The notes: generated from the sequence alone by a model not told the origin. Positions 1-9,337 are shown, counted from the stretch's first letter. The stretch is DNA of 64,000 bases from Hyphomicrobium_A sp963812795 (GCA_963812795.1 CAWEWG010000005.1:62001-126000), one strand, 5' to 3'. Made by a program: numbers and translations.

Positions 1-2178
1 CGTGACGACAGCGGCGCCGAAGAAGAAAACCGCGAAGGCAAAAGCCGCTGCCAAAAAAGCACCGGCGGTGGCCGCACCGGCCACACCCGTGCAGAGCGCT
101 GGCGCCGCCGGGTGGTGCTGCGGGTGAAGGTGGGACGAAGCCGGGCCTCAATCTCGACGTGCCGGCGACGACCGGAAGCCGTCTGAACATGACGCCGCTG
201 GAGACGCCGGCAAGCGTCGAGATCATCCCCGGTGTGACCATCCAGGAGCGCAGGCAAACCAGCGTCAGCCAGGCCGTTACGCAGAACGCCACAGGCTTCA
301 CGTCATCGGCTTCGCCGGGCAACGGTGATACCGGCCTGGCGACGCGTGGCTTCAATGGCCACGGCTCGGTGATGCAGCTCTACGACGGTACACGGCTCTA
401 CGTCGGTGCCGGCACGGTGACCTTCCCCTTCGACACCTGGTCGGCGGAGCGCATCGAGGTGCTGCGCGGTCCGGCGTCCGTTCTGTACGGCGAAGGCGCC
501 ATCGGCGGCGTCATCAATGTCGTGCCCAAAAAGCCAACGGAATACTTCACGAATGAAGCGCTCGTCGCTATCGGCACCGATGCGACACGGCGGTTCGGCG
601 TCGGATCAGGTGGTCCCATCAGCGATCAGCTCGCATACCGCATCGACGCCAGCGGCGTTCAGTCCGACGGCTGGATCGATAACGAACACGGCGAGTTCAG
701 CTCGCTGGCTCTGTCGGGCGCCGTCTCCTACAAGCCGATCAAAGACCTCAAGCTGACCGTCTCGCACGATCAGGCTTATCGCGCCCCGGTGAGCTACTGG
801 GGCACACCGCTGATCAATGGCGTCATCCCGGACAGCATTCGCTTCAAGAGCTTCAACGTCCAGGACAACCATACGAACTTCGTCGACAGCTGGACCCAAC
901 TCAAAACGGAGTGGACCCCGACGAAGTGGTTCTCGCTGAATAACATCGCCTATCGCCTGGCGACGGACCGCCACTGGCACAATGTCGAGACCTACGATTT
1001 TCAGGAATCTGGTCTCAACGCCGGCAAGGTGCGGCGCACCAGCTATACCGAGGTCGACCACGACCAGGAGCAATACGGCAACCGGATGGACGCGACGCTA
1101 CGCGCCAACTTGGGTGGCGGCGTCAAGAACGAGCTGGTCGTCGGCTTCGACGTGAACCGCATCACATTCCTGAGCACGAGCAATTCGGGAGCGACGCCGG
1201 TCCCTGAGTTCGTACGTCGATCCCTTACAACCCGGCAGCCCGGCTGGTTCATCATACAACCCGCCGGGCATGGGGCCGCGCACGTCGACTGTCACCCGAC
1301 AGTATTCGCTGTTCGCCGAGGATCGATTGGAGTTGTCCAAGGAGCTGGCCCTCGTCGCCGGAATCCGTCTGGACAAGCCAGCGCTGGATCGCTGGGATCT
1401 GCTCACCGGCGGCTATGTGCGCAAGGAGTTCTCGCATACGCCGTGGCGAGTGGGAGCCGTCTTCACGCCCATCAAGGACCTCGCCTTCTATGGCCAGTAC
1501 TCGACCGGCGTCGATCCGATCGGCGGCGCGGTCATCACGCTCAGCGCCGCCAATGCCAACTTCGAACTCGCCACGGGGCGGCAGTACGAGATCGGCGTCA
1601 AGCAAGCGTTCTGGAACGGGCTCGGCGAGTGGACGCTGGCCGCCTACGACATCGAGAAGCAGAACCTGCTTTCGCCCGATCCGAACGACCGGAACTGATC
1701 GTGCGTCAGATCGGCGCGCAGTCGTCACGCGGCATCGAGGCTTCGGTGGCACTGCAGGTTACGGAAACGCTGCGCTACGAAGGCAACGTTGCGGTCCTCG
1801 AAGCGCAGTACGACCAGTTCGCAACGACGACGGTCCGGGTCAATGCGCGTCTTCGTCGACTATTCGGGCAACCGGCCGACGAACGTTCCGCAGCAGGTGA
1901 TCAACAACTGGCTGAGCTGGGCATTCATGCCGCAATGGGAAGGTCACCTCGGCGTGCAGTGGGTCGGCACGATGTACAACGACGACGCCAATACCGTGAA
2001 GCGTCCGCCGTTCACCGTCGTGAACCTCGGGGTCGACTACGACGTCACCAAGAACAGCGAGATCGCACTCTGGGTATTCAATGCCTTCGACGAGGTCTAT
2101 GCGGTCGGAGGCAACGCCACCGAATGGCAACTTGCCCCGCCGCGCTCGGCCGAGCTCAGCTATCGGATCAAGTACTGA
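1..2178 (+). pseudogene. TonB-dependent outer-membrane receptor, 5' partial and frame-disrupted
   Basis: Outer-membrane receptor that would import a siderophore-type or cobalamin-type ligand using TonB energy. The plug domain is clear: ERIEVLRGPASVLYGEGAIGG lies at about 450-515, and the barrel ends in the aromatic residue of SYRIKY just before the stop at 2176. The coding signal changes frame four times. An Ala/Lys-rich N-terminal stretch is read from base 2 to about 105, then one frame to about 1205, a second to 1698, the first again to about 1840, and the second to the stop. The break near 1690 looks like one missing C (N-D-P-E-L-I-V would continue). The true start lies before the window. 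The downstream PepSY gene begins 2 bases after the stop, so the two probably form an operon. The family is certain; the ligand is not known. Confidence 0.85.
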
Positions 2179-2179
2179 C

Positions 2180-3701
2180 ATGAACGAAATCGCCGACGTG
2201 TCGTCGTTCGCGCCGTCGAAGGTCCGCCGCGCAGGAATGTTGCGGCGGACCGTCAAGACCAGCAAGCGGTGGTTGTTCTACACCCACCGCTGGCTGGGCG
2301 TCATGACGTGCGTTCTCAGCGTCATGTGGTTCTTGTCGGGGCTCGTCATGCTCTACGTGCCGTTTCCGGCATGGGGAGATGAGCAGCGCATTGCTGCCCT
2401 GCCGCCCATCGCGCCCGGCACCGTCAAGGTGTTGCCCGACGCCGCGCTCGCCAAATCGGGTCTGACCGCGCTGCCGTCCGTGTTCCGGCTCGAGATGGGC
2501 GCTGGGGGACCGGTTTACCGCATTGTCGCCGACGGCAAGCCCGTTTCGGTTTCCGCCACCTCGGGCGAGAGGGTCGGCGACGTCGGCGAGCCGGATGCGC
2601 GCAAGATCGTCAGTGCGACGTTCGGCGAGAAAATAGCTGGCAGTTCCGTCATCGACTACGACCAATGGACGGTGACGCGCCGTTACGATGCCCACCGCCC
2701 GCTGCACAAAGTCGAGCTCGCCGATGGTGCGGCCACCGTCGTCTACGTCTCCTCGCGCACCGGCGAGATCGTGCAGGATACGACCCACTTCGAACGCGTC
2801 TGGAACTGGCTGGGCGCCATCCCGCACTGGATCTACTTTTCACCACTGCGCAAGGATGCCGACCTGTGGCACCAGGTCGTGGTCTGGCTGTCCGGACCGA
2901 TGATCGTCGGCGCCATCGCCGGGATGTGGATCGGCATCCTGAGGCTGCGGCCGAGTCGCGCGGCTAGGGGCAAATCGATGACGCCGCATCGCGGCTGGAT
3001 GAAGTGGCACCACCTCGGCGGTCTGATCGGCGGCCTATTCCTGGTGACGTGGATCGCCAGCGGCTGGCTGTCGATGAATCCGTTCAAGCTGTTTGCGCGC
3101 TCGCAGATCACCGACGCGCAGCGGGCTGCCTACGCCGGGCGAGGATCGATGCCCGCTCTCGGCGTGACGTCGGACGCTCTCGCCGCCGCCATCGGCACGG
3201 GCGCCAGCGAGCTCTCCTTCGCCTGGGTCGGCGGAACACCGGTCATGATCGCCCGGACGAAGAGCGCAACGACCCTGCTCGCCGCCGGCAGCGGAGCCCC
3301 GCTCGCGCTCGATCGGGCGCTGCTGGTCCAGGCGGCGCAGGGTGCGTATCCGGATAACCGTCTTGCGGGCGTCGACTTGCTCACCGAAGAGGATGTCTAC
3401 TGGTACTCGCATCATCGCAAGCGCCCGCTGCCCGTGCTCAGGGTGCAGTTCGACGACGCCAATAGATCCTGGCTGTTCATCGACCCGGCAACCGGCGAGA
3501 TTGCCGGGTTCGAGCGACAGCAGCGCGCGCACTTATCGCTGGCTGTTCAACTTCCTGCACGACTACGATCTGCCGGTCCTGCTGCGCAATCAGCCGGCCC
3601 GCGACATCCTCGTATGGTTGCTTTCCATCGCCGGATTGGTCATTTCCGTATCCGGCGTGGTCATCGGCTGGCGCACGCTCGCACGCGGGCGGTTCCCGTG
3701 A
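2180..3701 (+). pseudogene. PepSY-associated TM protein, frameshifted near 3530
   Basis: Inner-membrane PepSY_TM protein of the kind usually found beside siderophore receptors, where it is thought to help reduce or release imported iron. The ATG at 2180 follows the receptor stop by one base. About four membrane segments are visible: residues ~38-60, ~235-255, ~280-300, and a C-terminal one in the second frame (DILVWLLSIAGLVISVSG). Frame 2 runs to about 3530 and the natural C-terminus (YRWLFNFLHDYDLPVLL onward) continues one base over, ending at 3701. The shift is consistent with one extra base near a CGCGCGC run. Left in its first frame, the ORF would run on to 3871 across the cobF start, which argues for an error or recent mutation. 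Confidence 0.8.
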
Positions 3702-3716
3702 GCAACAGCGAAGCAA

Positions 3717-4478
3717 ATGAAGCGCATCCTCGTTATCGGCATAGGCCCCGGCGGACCCGAGCACCTGACCGTGCAGGCTATCGAGGCTCTCAATCGCGCG
3801 GACGTCGTCTTCACCTTCGACAAGGGCGAGGACAAGAGCGATCTTTTGCAGTTGCGGCGGGATATCTGTGAGCGCTATCGCGGCGGCAAACCCTATCGGC
3901 TGATCGAGATCGCCAACCCGCAGCGCAGCGCCTCAGGGCCCTACAAGGCGGACGTGGTTGCCTGGCACCGCGAGAGGGCGGAGATCGTCAAAGGTCTGAT
4001 ACGCGATGAGCTGACGGAGGGTGGCTGCGCTGCCTTCCTCGTGTGGGGCGATCCCGCCTTCTATGACAGCACGCTGCGCATCCTCGAGGCGGTCGCCGGC
4101 GACCCCGTGGTTCCATTCGACTACGAGGTGATCCCCGGCATCAGCAGCATTCAATTGTTGGCCGCACGCCATAAAATCCCACTGAACAGCATAGGCGAGC
4201 CGATTCTGCTGACGACCGGCCGCAAGATCGCCGAGGCATACCCCGCGCACTTCGACAGCATCGTGGTTCTGCTCGACGGCGGGGCGGGCCTCGCCTCTCT
4301 GGCCGGCAGGGATGTCGACATTTTTTGGGGTGCCTATCTCGGCACGCAAGATGAAATTCTCATCGCCGGAAGCGTGATCGATGTCCTTGATGAGATTCGT
4401 CGCGTTCGCGAGGAGCGGCGCGCGGCAAAAGGCTGGATAATGGATACTTACCTGCTGCGGTCATCGAGCCGGTCTTGA
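3717..4478 (+). CDS. cobF: Precorrin-6A synthase (deacetylating)
   Basis: SAM-dependent tetrapyrrole methylase of the aerobic cobalamin pathway. It methylates C-1 of precorrin-5 and releases acetate, giving precorrin-6A. The protein is 253 aa, the normal CobF length. It opens with the methylase signature ILVIGIGPGGPEHLT at residues 4-18, has the SAM-site segment FLVWGDPAFYDST at about 108-120 and VIPGISSIQLLAARH at about 140-154. It starts 15 bases after the PepSY stop, so it is probably cotranscribed with the receptor and PepSY gene. No other cob gene is in the window. Being attached to an uptake operon suggests the receptor may handle a corrinoid, but the adjacency could be incidental. Confidence 0.85.
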   Translation: MKRILVIGIGPGGPEHLTVQAIEALNRADVVFTFDKGEDKSDLLQLRRDICERYRGGKPYRLIEIANPQRSASGPYKADVVAWHRERAEIVKGLIRDELTEGGCAAFLVWGDPAFYDSTLRILEAVAGDPVVPFDYEVIPGISSIQLLAARHKIPLNSIGEPILLTTGRKIAEAYPAHFDSIVVLLDGGAGLASLAGRDVDIFWGAYLGTQDEILIAGSVIDVLDEIRRVREERRAAKGWIMDTYLLRSSSRS

Positions 4479-4660
4479 ACGCTTTCGCCTTGCGACGTCC
4501 GCAAGATCGCCCGCACCTGCGCCAGCAATGTGGGGCCGGTGAGCTGCTCCGCCACGTAGCCTTCCTTAGTGAGGCGCTGTTTCAGGCTGCAAACGGTCGC
4601 ATAATGTCCAGTGCGCGCCAGCTCGAAGGCACGTTCAAGCGTCGTCTTGTGAACCTGCAT
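4448..4660 (-). CDS. Conserved small hypothetical protein
   Basis: A 70-aa protein on the minus strand beginning M-Q-V-H-K-T-T-L-E-R-A-F-E-L-A-R. The start at 4660 was chosen because AGGAGG lies about 8 bases upstream on the minus strand; the longer upstream extension has no such site. The 3' end overlaps the end of cobF by 31 bases in convergent orientation. The sequence is helical with a basic middle (LKQRLTKEGY) and looks like small proteins often seen in Hyphomicrobiales genomes, some with an SOS-response-like or DNA-associated context. No function can be assigned. Confidence 0.6.
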   Translation of the reverse strand: MQVHKTTLERAFELARTGHYATVCSLKQRLTKEGYVAEQLTGPTLLAQVRAILRTSQGESVQDRLDDRSR

Positions 4661-5166
4661 CGAGCCTCCTGCGCATTGGCCAACTATCGTAAACACTTGG
4701 AAACACATTCGGTTCCGGCCGGGCATGGATCGTCCGATTGGACTTTGTCGGGGCGAAGATATATAAGAACTTATCACGCGCTACGACCGTAGGGCGCTCG
4801 TGACTGAGAGCTATGCGTGCTCCCGCCTGTTCAAGCGAGGAAACTCAATGCGCCCAGCCAATTTCCTAGATTCCGCAATGCTTCGCGTCGCCGCTAGGGC
4901 CGCCGCGGCAAGGCGCGCCACGTCGCACATAGATCCGGGCGCGCGGCTTGATGATGCGACGCTTGCGCCTGTTTTACCCGTTCGCGTCGTTGCTGCCGCC
5001 CTCGTCGCCGAGCGGTTGCCCTGGGCGCATCGCTCATCAACTTGATACCGGCGCCGTCCAGGTGTCGGCCAGTGGTTGGCCAAACATTGGATTTGGTACC
5101 GGAGAACTGACTGGTTCTCCTCCCTCTCTGAGGTGACGGGAACCGACCCCTGCGGAGACAACGACC
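4661..5166. other. Intergenic stretch between small divergent genes
   Basis: About 500 bases between the minus-strand small gene and the first SH3-like gene. It includes an AT-rich patch at 4759-4776 (AGATATATAAGAACTTATC) that could be a promoter for either direction. A weak open frame lies at 4848-5045 and is listed separately. I see no RNA gene or repeat. Confidence 0.4.
4848..5045 (+). CDS. Possible small alanine/arginine-rich ORF
   Basis: A 65-codon frame starting at ATG 4848 with GAGG 8 bases upstream. The product (MRPANFLDSAMLRVAARAAA at its start) is rich in Ala and Arg and has no recognisable domain. The ribosome site is the main support; composition alone could produce such a frame in this GC-rich DNA, so it may be spurious. 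Confidence 0.25.
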   Translation: MRPANFLDSAMLRVAARAAAARRATSHIDPGARLDDATLAPVLPVRVVAAALVAERLPWAHRSST

Positions 5167-5388
5167 ATGGCAAGAGGGCAATCGTCCATTCACAAGTTCA
5201 AGGTCGGCCAGATGGTCGACTTTGTCCCGTCAAAGAGCGGAGTTCCCGCGTCGGCAAGGTCCTACAAGGTGCTGAGCCTCCTCCCCACTGAAGGTGGAGA
5301 GCGGCTTTATCGCATCAAGACGATCGCAGAGGCGTTCGAGCGTATCGCGCGCGAGAGCGAACTCCTGCGCACGTCGTCCCCTGTCTGA
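5167..5388 (+). CDS. Small SH3/KOW-like protein, copy 1
   Basis: A 73-aa protein with the core HKFKVGQMVDFVPSK, then SARSYKVLSLLPTEGGERLYRIK and a C-terminal RIARESEL. The alternating hydrophobic pattern fits a small beta-barrel (SH3- or KOW-like) fold, which is inference. It is closely paralogous to the protein at 11818-12021, which shares HKF-VGQ, SARSYK, LPTEG-like, ERLYRIK and ARESEL. A purine-rich site precedes the ATG. Three further small same-strand genes follow within 750 bases, so it probably heads a small operon. Similar unnamed proteins are common in rhizobia and methylobacteria; function unknown. Confidence 0.7.
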   Translation: MARGQSSIHKFKVGQMVDFVPSKSGVPASARSYKVLSLLPTEGGERLYRIKTIAEAFERIARESELLRTSSPV

Positions 5389-5418
5389 GCGAACTAAAGA
5401 GTTACAACGGAGGTCAAG

Positions 5419-5559
5419 ATGGCCAAGGGTCAGCGAAAATCCAATCGCGAAGTCAGGAAGCCGAAAAAATCGGCGGCGCAGAAGGCCGCCGCCGTAGGGC
5501 CGGCGACGGTCACGTCAACGTTTGCCTCCCCATCCTCCAAAGCCGGCAAAAAGCGCTGA
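5419..5559 (+). CDS. Small basic conserved protein
   Basis: A 46-aa protein that opens MAKGQRKSNREVRKPKK and ends SSKAGKKR. The ATG at 5419 has GGAGG 5 bases upstream. It is lysine-rich and probably largely disordered. A very similar short protein is widespread in rhizobial genomes without a known role. It sits 30 bases after the SH3-like gene and 11 bases before the GcrA-like gene, which supports one transcript. Confidence 0.65.
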   Translation: MAKGQRKSNREVRKPKKSAAQKAAAVGPATVTSTFASPSSKAGKKR

Positions 5560-5570
5560 GAAAGAGCATC

Positions 5571-5825
5571 ATGAACTCGTTCAAGAACCCGCCCAGGCCC
5601 ATGTCCGACGACGATCTGGTCATCCCCGTTGCCGCCCGTAAGACGGTGACAACACTCATGCCCGACGACTGCCGCTGGCCGATCGGCGATCCGCAGACCC
5701 CCGGTTTCCACTTCTGCGGCAAGCGCAAGCAGGATGGGCACCCCTATTGCGAATTCCACGTCCAACGCGCCAGCACGCCCAGCCGGACGCGGCCGATGAC
5801 GTATCGTCCGCGTGATGCCGCATGA
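5571..5825 (+). CDS. Short GcrA-family protein, copy 1
   Basis: An 84-aa protein carrying the zinc-ligand-like C-terminal module of the alphaproteobacterial cell-cycle regulator GcrA: CRWPIGDPQTPGFHFCGKR followed by PYCEFHVQRA (about residues 34-67). Full GcrA is about 170 aa and has an N-terminal DNA-binding helix-turn-helix that is absent here. It is therefore a GcrA-tail protein rather than the orthologue. It pairs with a paralogue at 14100-14345 (shared start NSFK/ETFK-PPR, then DD-VIP, RKT-TTL). Its stop overlaps the start of the next gene (ATGA), suggesting coupled translation. Confidence 0.75.
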   Translation: MNSFKNPPRPMSDDDLVIPVAARKTVTTLMPDDCRWPIGDPQTPGFHFCGKRKQDGHPYCEFHVQRASTPSRTRPMTYRPRDAA

Positions 5826-6097
5826 CGCAATCGGTGGAAAAATTCTCCTACGAGGCGCCGGCGGAAATCTATTCGAGCGATGGCACCGGCGCGCGCAAGC
5901 GGCCGGTGAGCTATCGCCGCTTCGCCAGCAGCGCGGAGGCCATCCGCTTCACCGTCGAGCAGCTTCCGCAGATCATGCAGCGCAGCGCCGTCATGGAAGT
6001 CGGTGACGATCGGTTCGAGTTCGCCGCCATTCGCGCGCTGTACGACAGCAAGAGCTACCCGCTGGTCCGCGAAGCGGACGACGTGGACGCGCCTTGA
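5822..6097 (+). CDS. Conserved hypothetical protein
   Basis: A 91-aa protein beginning MTQSVEKFSYEAPAEIYSSD, with SSAEAIRFTVEQLP in the middle and FEFAAIRALYDSKSYPL near the end. The ATG overlaps the GcrA-like stop by 3 bases. It resembles short conserved proteins of rhizobia that lack a named domain. Its place in a run of four small same-strand genes suggests a shared function, possibly in stress or cell-cycle control, but this is inference from neighbours only. Confidence 0.65.
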   Translation: MTQSVEKFSYEAPAEIYSSDGTGARKRPVSYRRFASSAEAIRFTVEQLPQIMQRSAVMEVGDDRFEFAAIRALYDSKSYPLVREADDVDAP

Positions 6098-6131
6098 GCC
6101 TGCGCTGGCTCGCTCTTCTAGAGGTCGCCTG

Positions 6132-6356
6132 ATGCGCTATCACAAGGCTATCGCGGTGAACAAGGCCGAGGCGAATTTCATCATCGGCAGCGGCACCTCT
6201 GCGCTATCGGACACCGTCGTCGTCTCGCGTGGCTCCCAGTATTACGACGTGCGTGCCATGACCCATACCGAGATCGAGGCCTTCGTCGCCGATTTGGCGC
6301 GCGCCGAGCATGCCGCGACCGAAGCGAAAGCAGCGCTCCTGTTGGGCGCGCATTAG
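6132..6356 (+). CDS. Small hypothetical protein
   Basis: A 74-aa protein starting MRYHKAIAVNKAEANFIIGS and ending in an Ala-rich helix. The ATG at 6132 has GAGGT upstream at 6121 and matches the reading frame that stays open to 6356. Upstream codons in this frame overlap the previous gene and have no ribosome site, so they were not included. No domain is recognised. It is 34 bases from the preceding gene and probably in the same transcript. Confidence 0.5.
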   Translation: MRYHKAIAVNKAEANFIIGSGTSALSDTVVVSRGSQYYDVRAMTHTEIEAFVADLARAEHAATEAKAALLLGAH

Positions 6357-6498
6357 GCCCTCAGAGGATACGCAGCCGCCTGGCGTCGATACCGGAGAAC
6401 ATTCCCTGGCGTCGAGCTCAGCTGGGAGCGCTTCAACTCCGCAGACCAACGCGCCGACTGTCACGGCTAACAGCCCACCTTCGACCGCACGCCGACCG

Positions 6499-6720
6499 TC
6501 ACTGCTTTAGCGCCGCGCGAGCGATCCGTATGTCGTCTGGATGATAGATGTCTTTCTGCAGGCATGTGGGACAGGTCAGGAAAGCTTCGTCACGCCGTGA
6601 GTCCTTGTCCGCGTCGGGCGACAGGGCCTCGCCAAAAATCATCATGGTCTCGCATTGCGTGCAGGTGGCGACAAAATAGCTGTTGCCTGTGATGATCTCG
6701 CTCACGTGGTCAATCCTCAT
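6499..6720 (-). CDS. Small zinc-ribbon-like protein
   Basis: A 73-aa minus-strand protein with two CxxC pairs, TCTQC at about residues 20-24 and TCPTC near 51-55, typical of a zinc ribbon. It also has the segment EIITGNSYFVATC. The start at 6720 (MRIDHVSEI) is preceded by AAGGGA on the minus strand; the longer frame to 6798 adds residues with no similarity to the rest. Metal binding is predicted from the motif, and the role is unknown. It is transcribed away from the gene at 7078. Confidence 0.6.
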   Translation of the reverse strand: MRIDHVSEIITGNSYFVATCTQCETMMIFGEALSPDADKDSRRDEAFLTCPTCLQKDIYHPDDIRIARAALKQ

Positions 6721-7077
6721 GAAGTCCCTTGCAGGCAAACTTTCGCTGCCACGGGCGACCGGTATCATTCGCTGCAAATGCGGTCCAATCATTACCAAAG
6801 GCCACGTGCACCTGCGAAAGTATGTGGCGCGACCGCCCCGATGGAACTAGGTCCGCGGGAGGTGGCGTGGTATTCCATCCGCTCAAGCTGCACCGCGCCC
6901 TTCACGTCAGCATTTCGCCTGGGCACTGCTTCCTTGGCGTTTGCGTGCGGGAGAACGCCGGCAGGGCCAAAACGCGCGGATCCACTCAAACAAGCGCAGC
7001 GGTGAGGCTCACGGCTGCGACGCGTCGCCCGACGTCGCAGTGCTTTCGATTACTTTTGATGACGAGGAGGAACGTAG
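6721..7077. other. Divergent intergenic region
   Basis: About 357 bases between the zinc-ribbon gene and the gene at 7078. It must hold the promoters of both if they are expressed separately. GGAAC occurs at 6842, but no matching -10 at an appropriate distance is convincing. Open frames here are GC-rich shadows without ribosome sites. Confidence 0.35.
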
Positions 7078-7314
7078 GTGCCGGTAAGCTACGCCGAGAT
7101 CGCAATTGGGAAGTGCTTCGCGATGCCCAACAACGACGTGCGGCAAGTCGTAGGGCTGGACCGTGGGAGCGTCTCTTACGTCGTGCGAGGGAAGCTGGCA
7201 TTCCCATCTTGGGACCCGGCGGCATGGCAGATCACCAGCCAAGACGTCTTTGCCAAGGAGGTCAGCACCGAGGTGGCGGCCGATTGGCGAAGCGCCGGTA
7301 CGCGGACGTTCTGA
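7078..7314 (+). CDS. Small hypothetical protein, GTG start
   Basis: A 78-aa protein whose GTG start at 7078 has GAGGAGG about 8 bases upstream, a strong ribosome site. The sequence includes GKCFAMPNNDVRQVVGLD and VSYVVRGK, a pattern resembling short barrel-like proteins, then a helical tail. No named family is recognised. It lies 151 bases before the transglutaminase-like gene and within the same block of small genes. Confidence 0.55.
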   Translation: MPVSYAEIAIGKCFAMPNNDVRQVVGLDRGSVSYVVRGKLAFPSWDPAAWQITSQDVFAKEVSTEVAADWRSAGTRTF

Positions 7315-7465
7315 ACATGTCTGATCTCTCGCAAGAGACAGGGCCGTCGCTGCGCGTGGGTATGACGCCCTCAAGTTTTCCCCATAAGCTGGCATCAACG
7401 GCTGCTCGGCAATCAGCCCAGACCTTGCCTGGCGCAAGTGTTTCTGCAGCACAGGTGCCAAGCCG

Positions 7466-8287
7466 ATGAAACTACGTGTCGGCTACGAGCTGAAATACGC
7501 GTTCCCGCAACCGACACCCGCCATCTTGATGCTCAATATCCACTTCACGCGCGTCGCTGGGCTGGCTGCGCCCGACCACATCATCGTCAGTCCACCCGTG
7601 CCGATCTCGGGATACCGCGACGGGTTTGGCAATTGGTGCTGCAGAATCGTCGCGCCGCAAGGGAAGGTGAGCATCTCGACCAACGCCGTGGTGACCGACA
7701 CCGGCAAACCCGATGCCGTCGTTCCCCACGCTGCCCAGGTTCCGGTCGAAGATCTGCCCGAAGAGGCGCTCGTTTTTCTACTGGCCAGCCGCTTCTGCGA
7801 CAGCGACCAGCTTCTTGACCTTGCGTGGAAGTTGTTTGGTCGCGCCAAGCCCGGTTGGGCCCGTGTGCAGGCCATCTGCGATTTCGTCCACAAGCACATA
7901 GAGTTTGGCTATTCGCACGCGAGCGTGACACGGACGGCGTCGGAGGCCTATGCGGAAAAGCGCGGTGTCTGCCGCGACTACGCACACCTTGCGGTTGCCT
8001 TCTGCCGCGCCTTGAACATTCCAGCCCGCTATTGCACGGGATACCTCGGTGACGTTGGTACGCCGCCACCGTACCCGCCCGGTGACTTCGCGGCATGGTT
8101 CGAGGCCTACATCGGCGGCCATTGGTACACGTTCGATCCGCGCAACAACGTGCCGCGTGTGGGCCGTGTCTTGATCGCACGCGGGCGCGATGCAGCAGAT
8201 GTGGCCATGACCACGACCTTCGGGCCGAACAAACTTGAAGGTTTCAGAGTGTGGACGGACGAAGTGCCGGACATCGCGGTCAACTGA
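7466..8287 (+). CDS. Transglutaminase-like family protein
   Basis: A 273-aa member of the transglutaminase-like (cysteine peptidase fold) family: N-terminal beta domain to about residue 110, then the core. The nucleophile region KRGVCRDYAHLAVAFCRALN is at about 168-187 and GHWYTFDPRNNVPR, with the Asp, at about 222-235. The usual catalytic His (HAW) would fall in DFAAWFEAY, where the sequence has A-A-W. The C-terminal GRVLIARGRDAADVAMTTTFG is typical of a common alphaproteobacterial subgroup of these proteins. Members are often annotated as peptidases, but substrates are unknown. It may be catalytically altered. Confidence 0.8.
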   Translation: MKLRVGYELKYAFPQPTPAILMLNIHFTRVAGLAAPDHIIVSPPVPISGYRDGFGNWCCRIVAPQGKVSISTNAVVTDTGKPDAVVPHAAQVPVEDLPEEALVFLLASRFCDSDQLLDLAWKLFGRAKPGWARVQAICDFVHKHIEFGYSHASVTRTASEAYAEKRGVCRDYAHLAVAFCRALNIPARYCTGYLGDVGTPPPYPPGDFAAWFEAYIGGHWYTFDPRNNVPRVGRVLIARGRDAADVAMTTTFGPNKLEGFRVWTDEVPDIAVN

Positions 8288-8323
8288 GCTGATCAGAGCC
8301 AACAGGTCAGAAGCCGACCGGCG

Positions 8324-9298
8324 TTAGCGCGCATTCGACATCGCTTCGCGTGCCCGCCGCGTGTAGCCGGCTACGCGTTCGGCATCGAGATCGCCGCGCT
8401 CAATCGCGGCGCGCACCGCGCACTTTGGCTCGGTCTCGTGGCGGCAATTGCTGAATTTGCAGTTCAGCGCCAACGCTTCGATGTCTGCGAAATTTGTGTC
8501 GCCTTCGTTGTTCCTATTCCAGACCTCCACGCCGCGCATGCCGGGCGTATCGATGATGGAGCCGCCACCAGGGCGCAAGAACAGTTGGCGATGCGTTGTC
8601 GTATGGCGACCGCGGCTGTCGTGCGCGCGAACTTCCTGCGTCGCTTGGGCGGCGCGGCCGAGCAGAGCGTTCGTCAAGGTCGACTTCCCGACGCCAGAGG
8701 AGCCAATGAGGCCGACGGTCCGGTTGTCGGCGAAATGCCGCTCGATACCAGAAAGGCGGTGGGCATGCGCGCTCACGGCGTGAATAGGAACGCTCGGCGA
8801 AATCGTTGCGATCTGCTCCATGGCCCCGACGACATCATCCGTGAGGTCCGCCTTGTTGAGCACAATGACCGGAGTGGCAGAACTGTCGGCCACGAGCGCA
8901 AGCAGGCGCTCGATGCGCGGCAAGTTGAGATCGCCGTCTGGCGCCGTGACGATGAACACTACGTCGACATTGGCCGCGAGTAGCTGCGGCCGATCTTCGC
9001 CCGACGCTTTGCGAACCAAAGCGCTGGTTCGCGGCAGCACTTCCTCGATGGTCGCCGGTCCGTCGCCGTTACCAAGCCGCACCGCGACGAAATCGCCGAC
9101 GCCTGCCAGATCCGAACGTTGTGCGGCTGCATTCCTCAGGCGCCCCGTTATCTCGGCCGAAAGCTCACCCGCATCAGTAGCCACCCTGAAGTGGGTGCGG
9201 TGCTCGCCGACGACACGGCCAGGTATCAGGCCATCGGCGGCACGGGGGGCAAAGTCCCTTTGCCGCTGGCCGCTCCAGCCCAATGCGTCAAGCGTCAT
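8324..9298 (-). CDS. rsgA: Ribosome small-subunit GTPase RsgA
   Basis: Circularly permuted GTPase that assists late 30S subunit maturation. The protein is 324 aa. An N-terminal OB-fold comes first. The motifs then appear in permuted order: NKAD (G4) near 152, GSSGVGKST (G1, Walker A) near 199-207, DTPG (G3) near 252, and a C-terminal zinc knuckle CKFSNCRHETEPKC. The ATG at 9298 was preferred over 9316 because GAGG lies 8 bases upstream. It is transcribed divergently from groES with the CIRCE element in between, so heat-shock control could affect both genes. Confidence 0.93.
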   Translation of the reverse strand: MTLDALGWSGQRQRDFAPRAADGLIPGRVVGEHRTHFRVATDAGELSAEITGRLRNAAAQRSDLAGVGDFVAVRLGNGDGPATIEEVLPRTSALVRKASGEDRPQLLAANVDVVFIVTAPDGDLNLPRIERLLALVADSSATPVIVLNKADLTDDVVGAMEQIATISPSVPIHAVSAHAHRLSGIERHFADNRTVGLIGSSGVGKSTLTNALLGRAAQATQEVRAHDSRGRHTTTHRQLFLRPGGGSIIDTPGMRGVEVWNRNNEGDTNFADIEALALNCKFSNCRHETEPKCAVRAAIERGDLDAERVAGYTRRAREAMSNAR

Positions 9299-9337
9299 GC
9301 AGCTACCTCGGGGCATTTTTGGATGGCGAAAGCATCG

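Noticed and set aside
6729..7469. 246-codon + frame spanning the small-gene intergenic region
   Set aside because: It overlaps the better-supported gene at 7078 (strong ribosome site) and has no recognisable domain.
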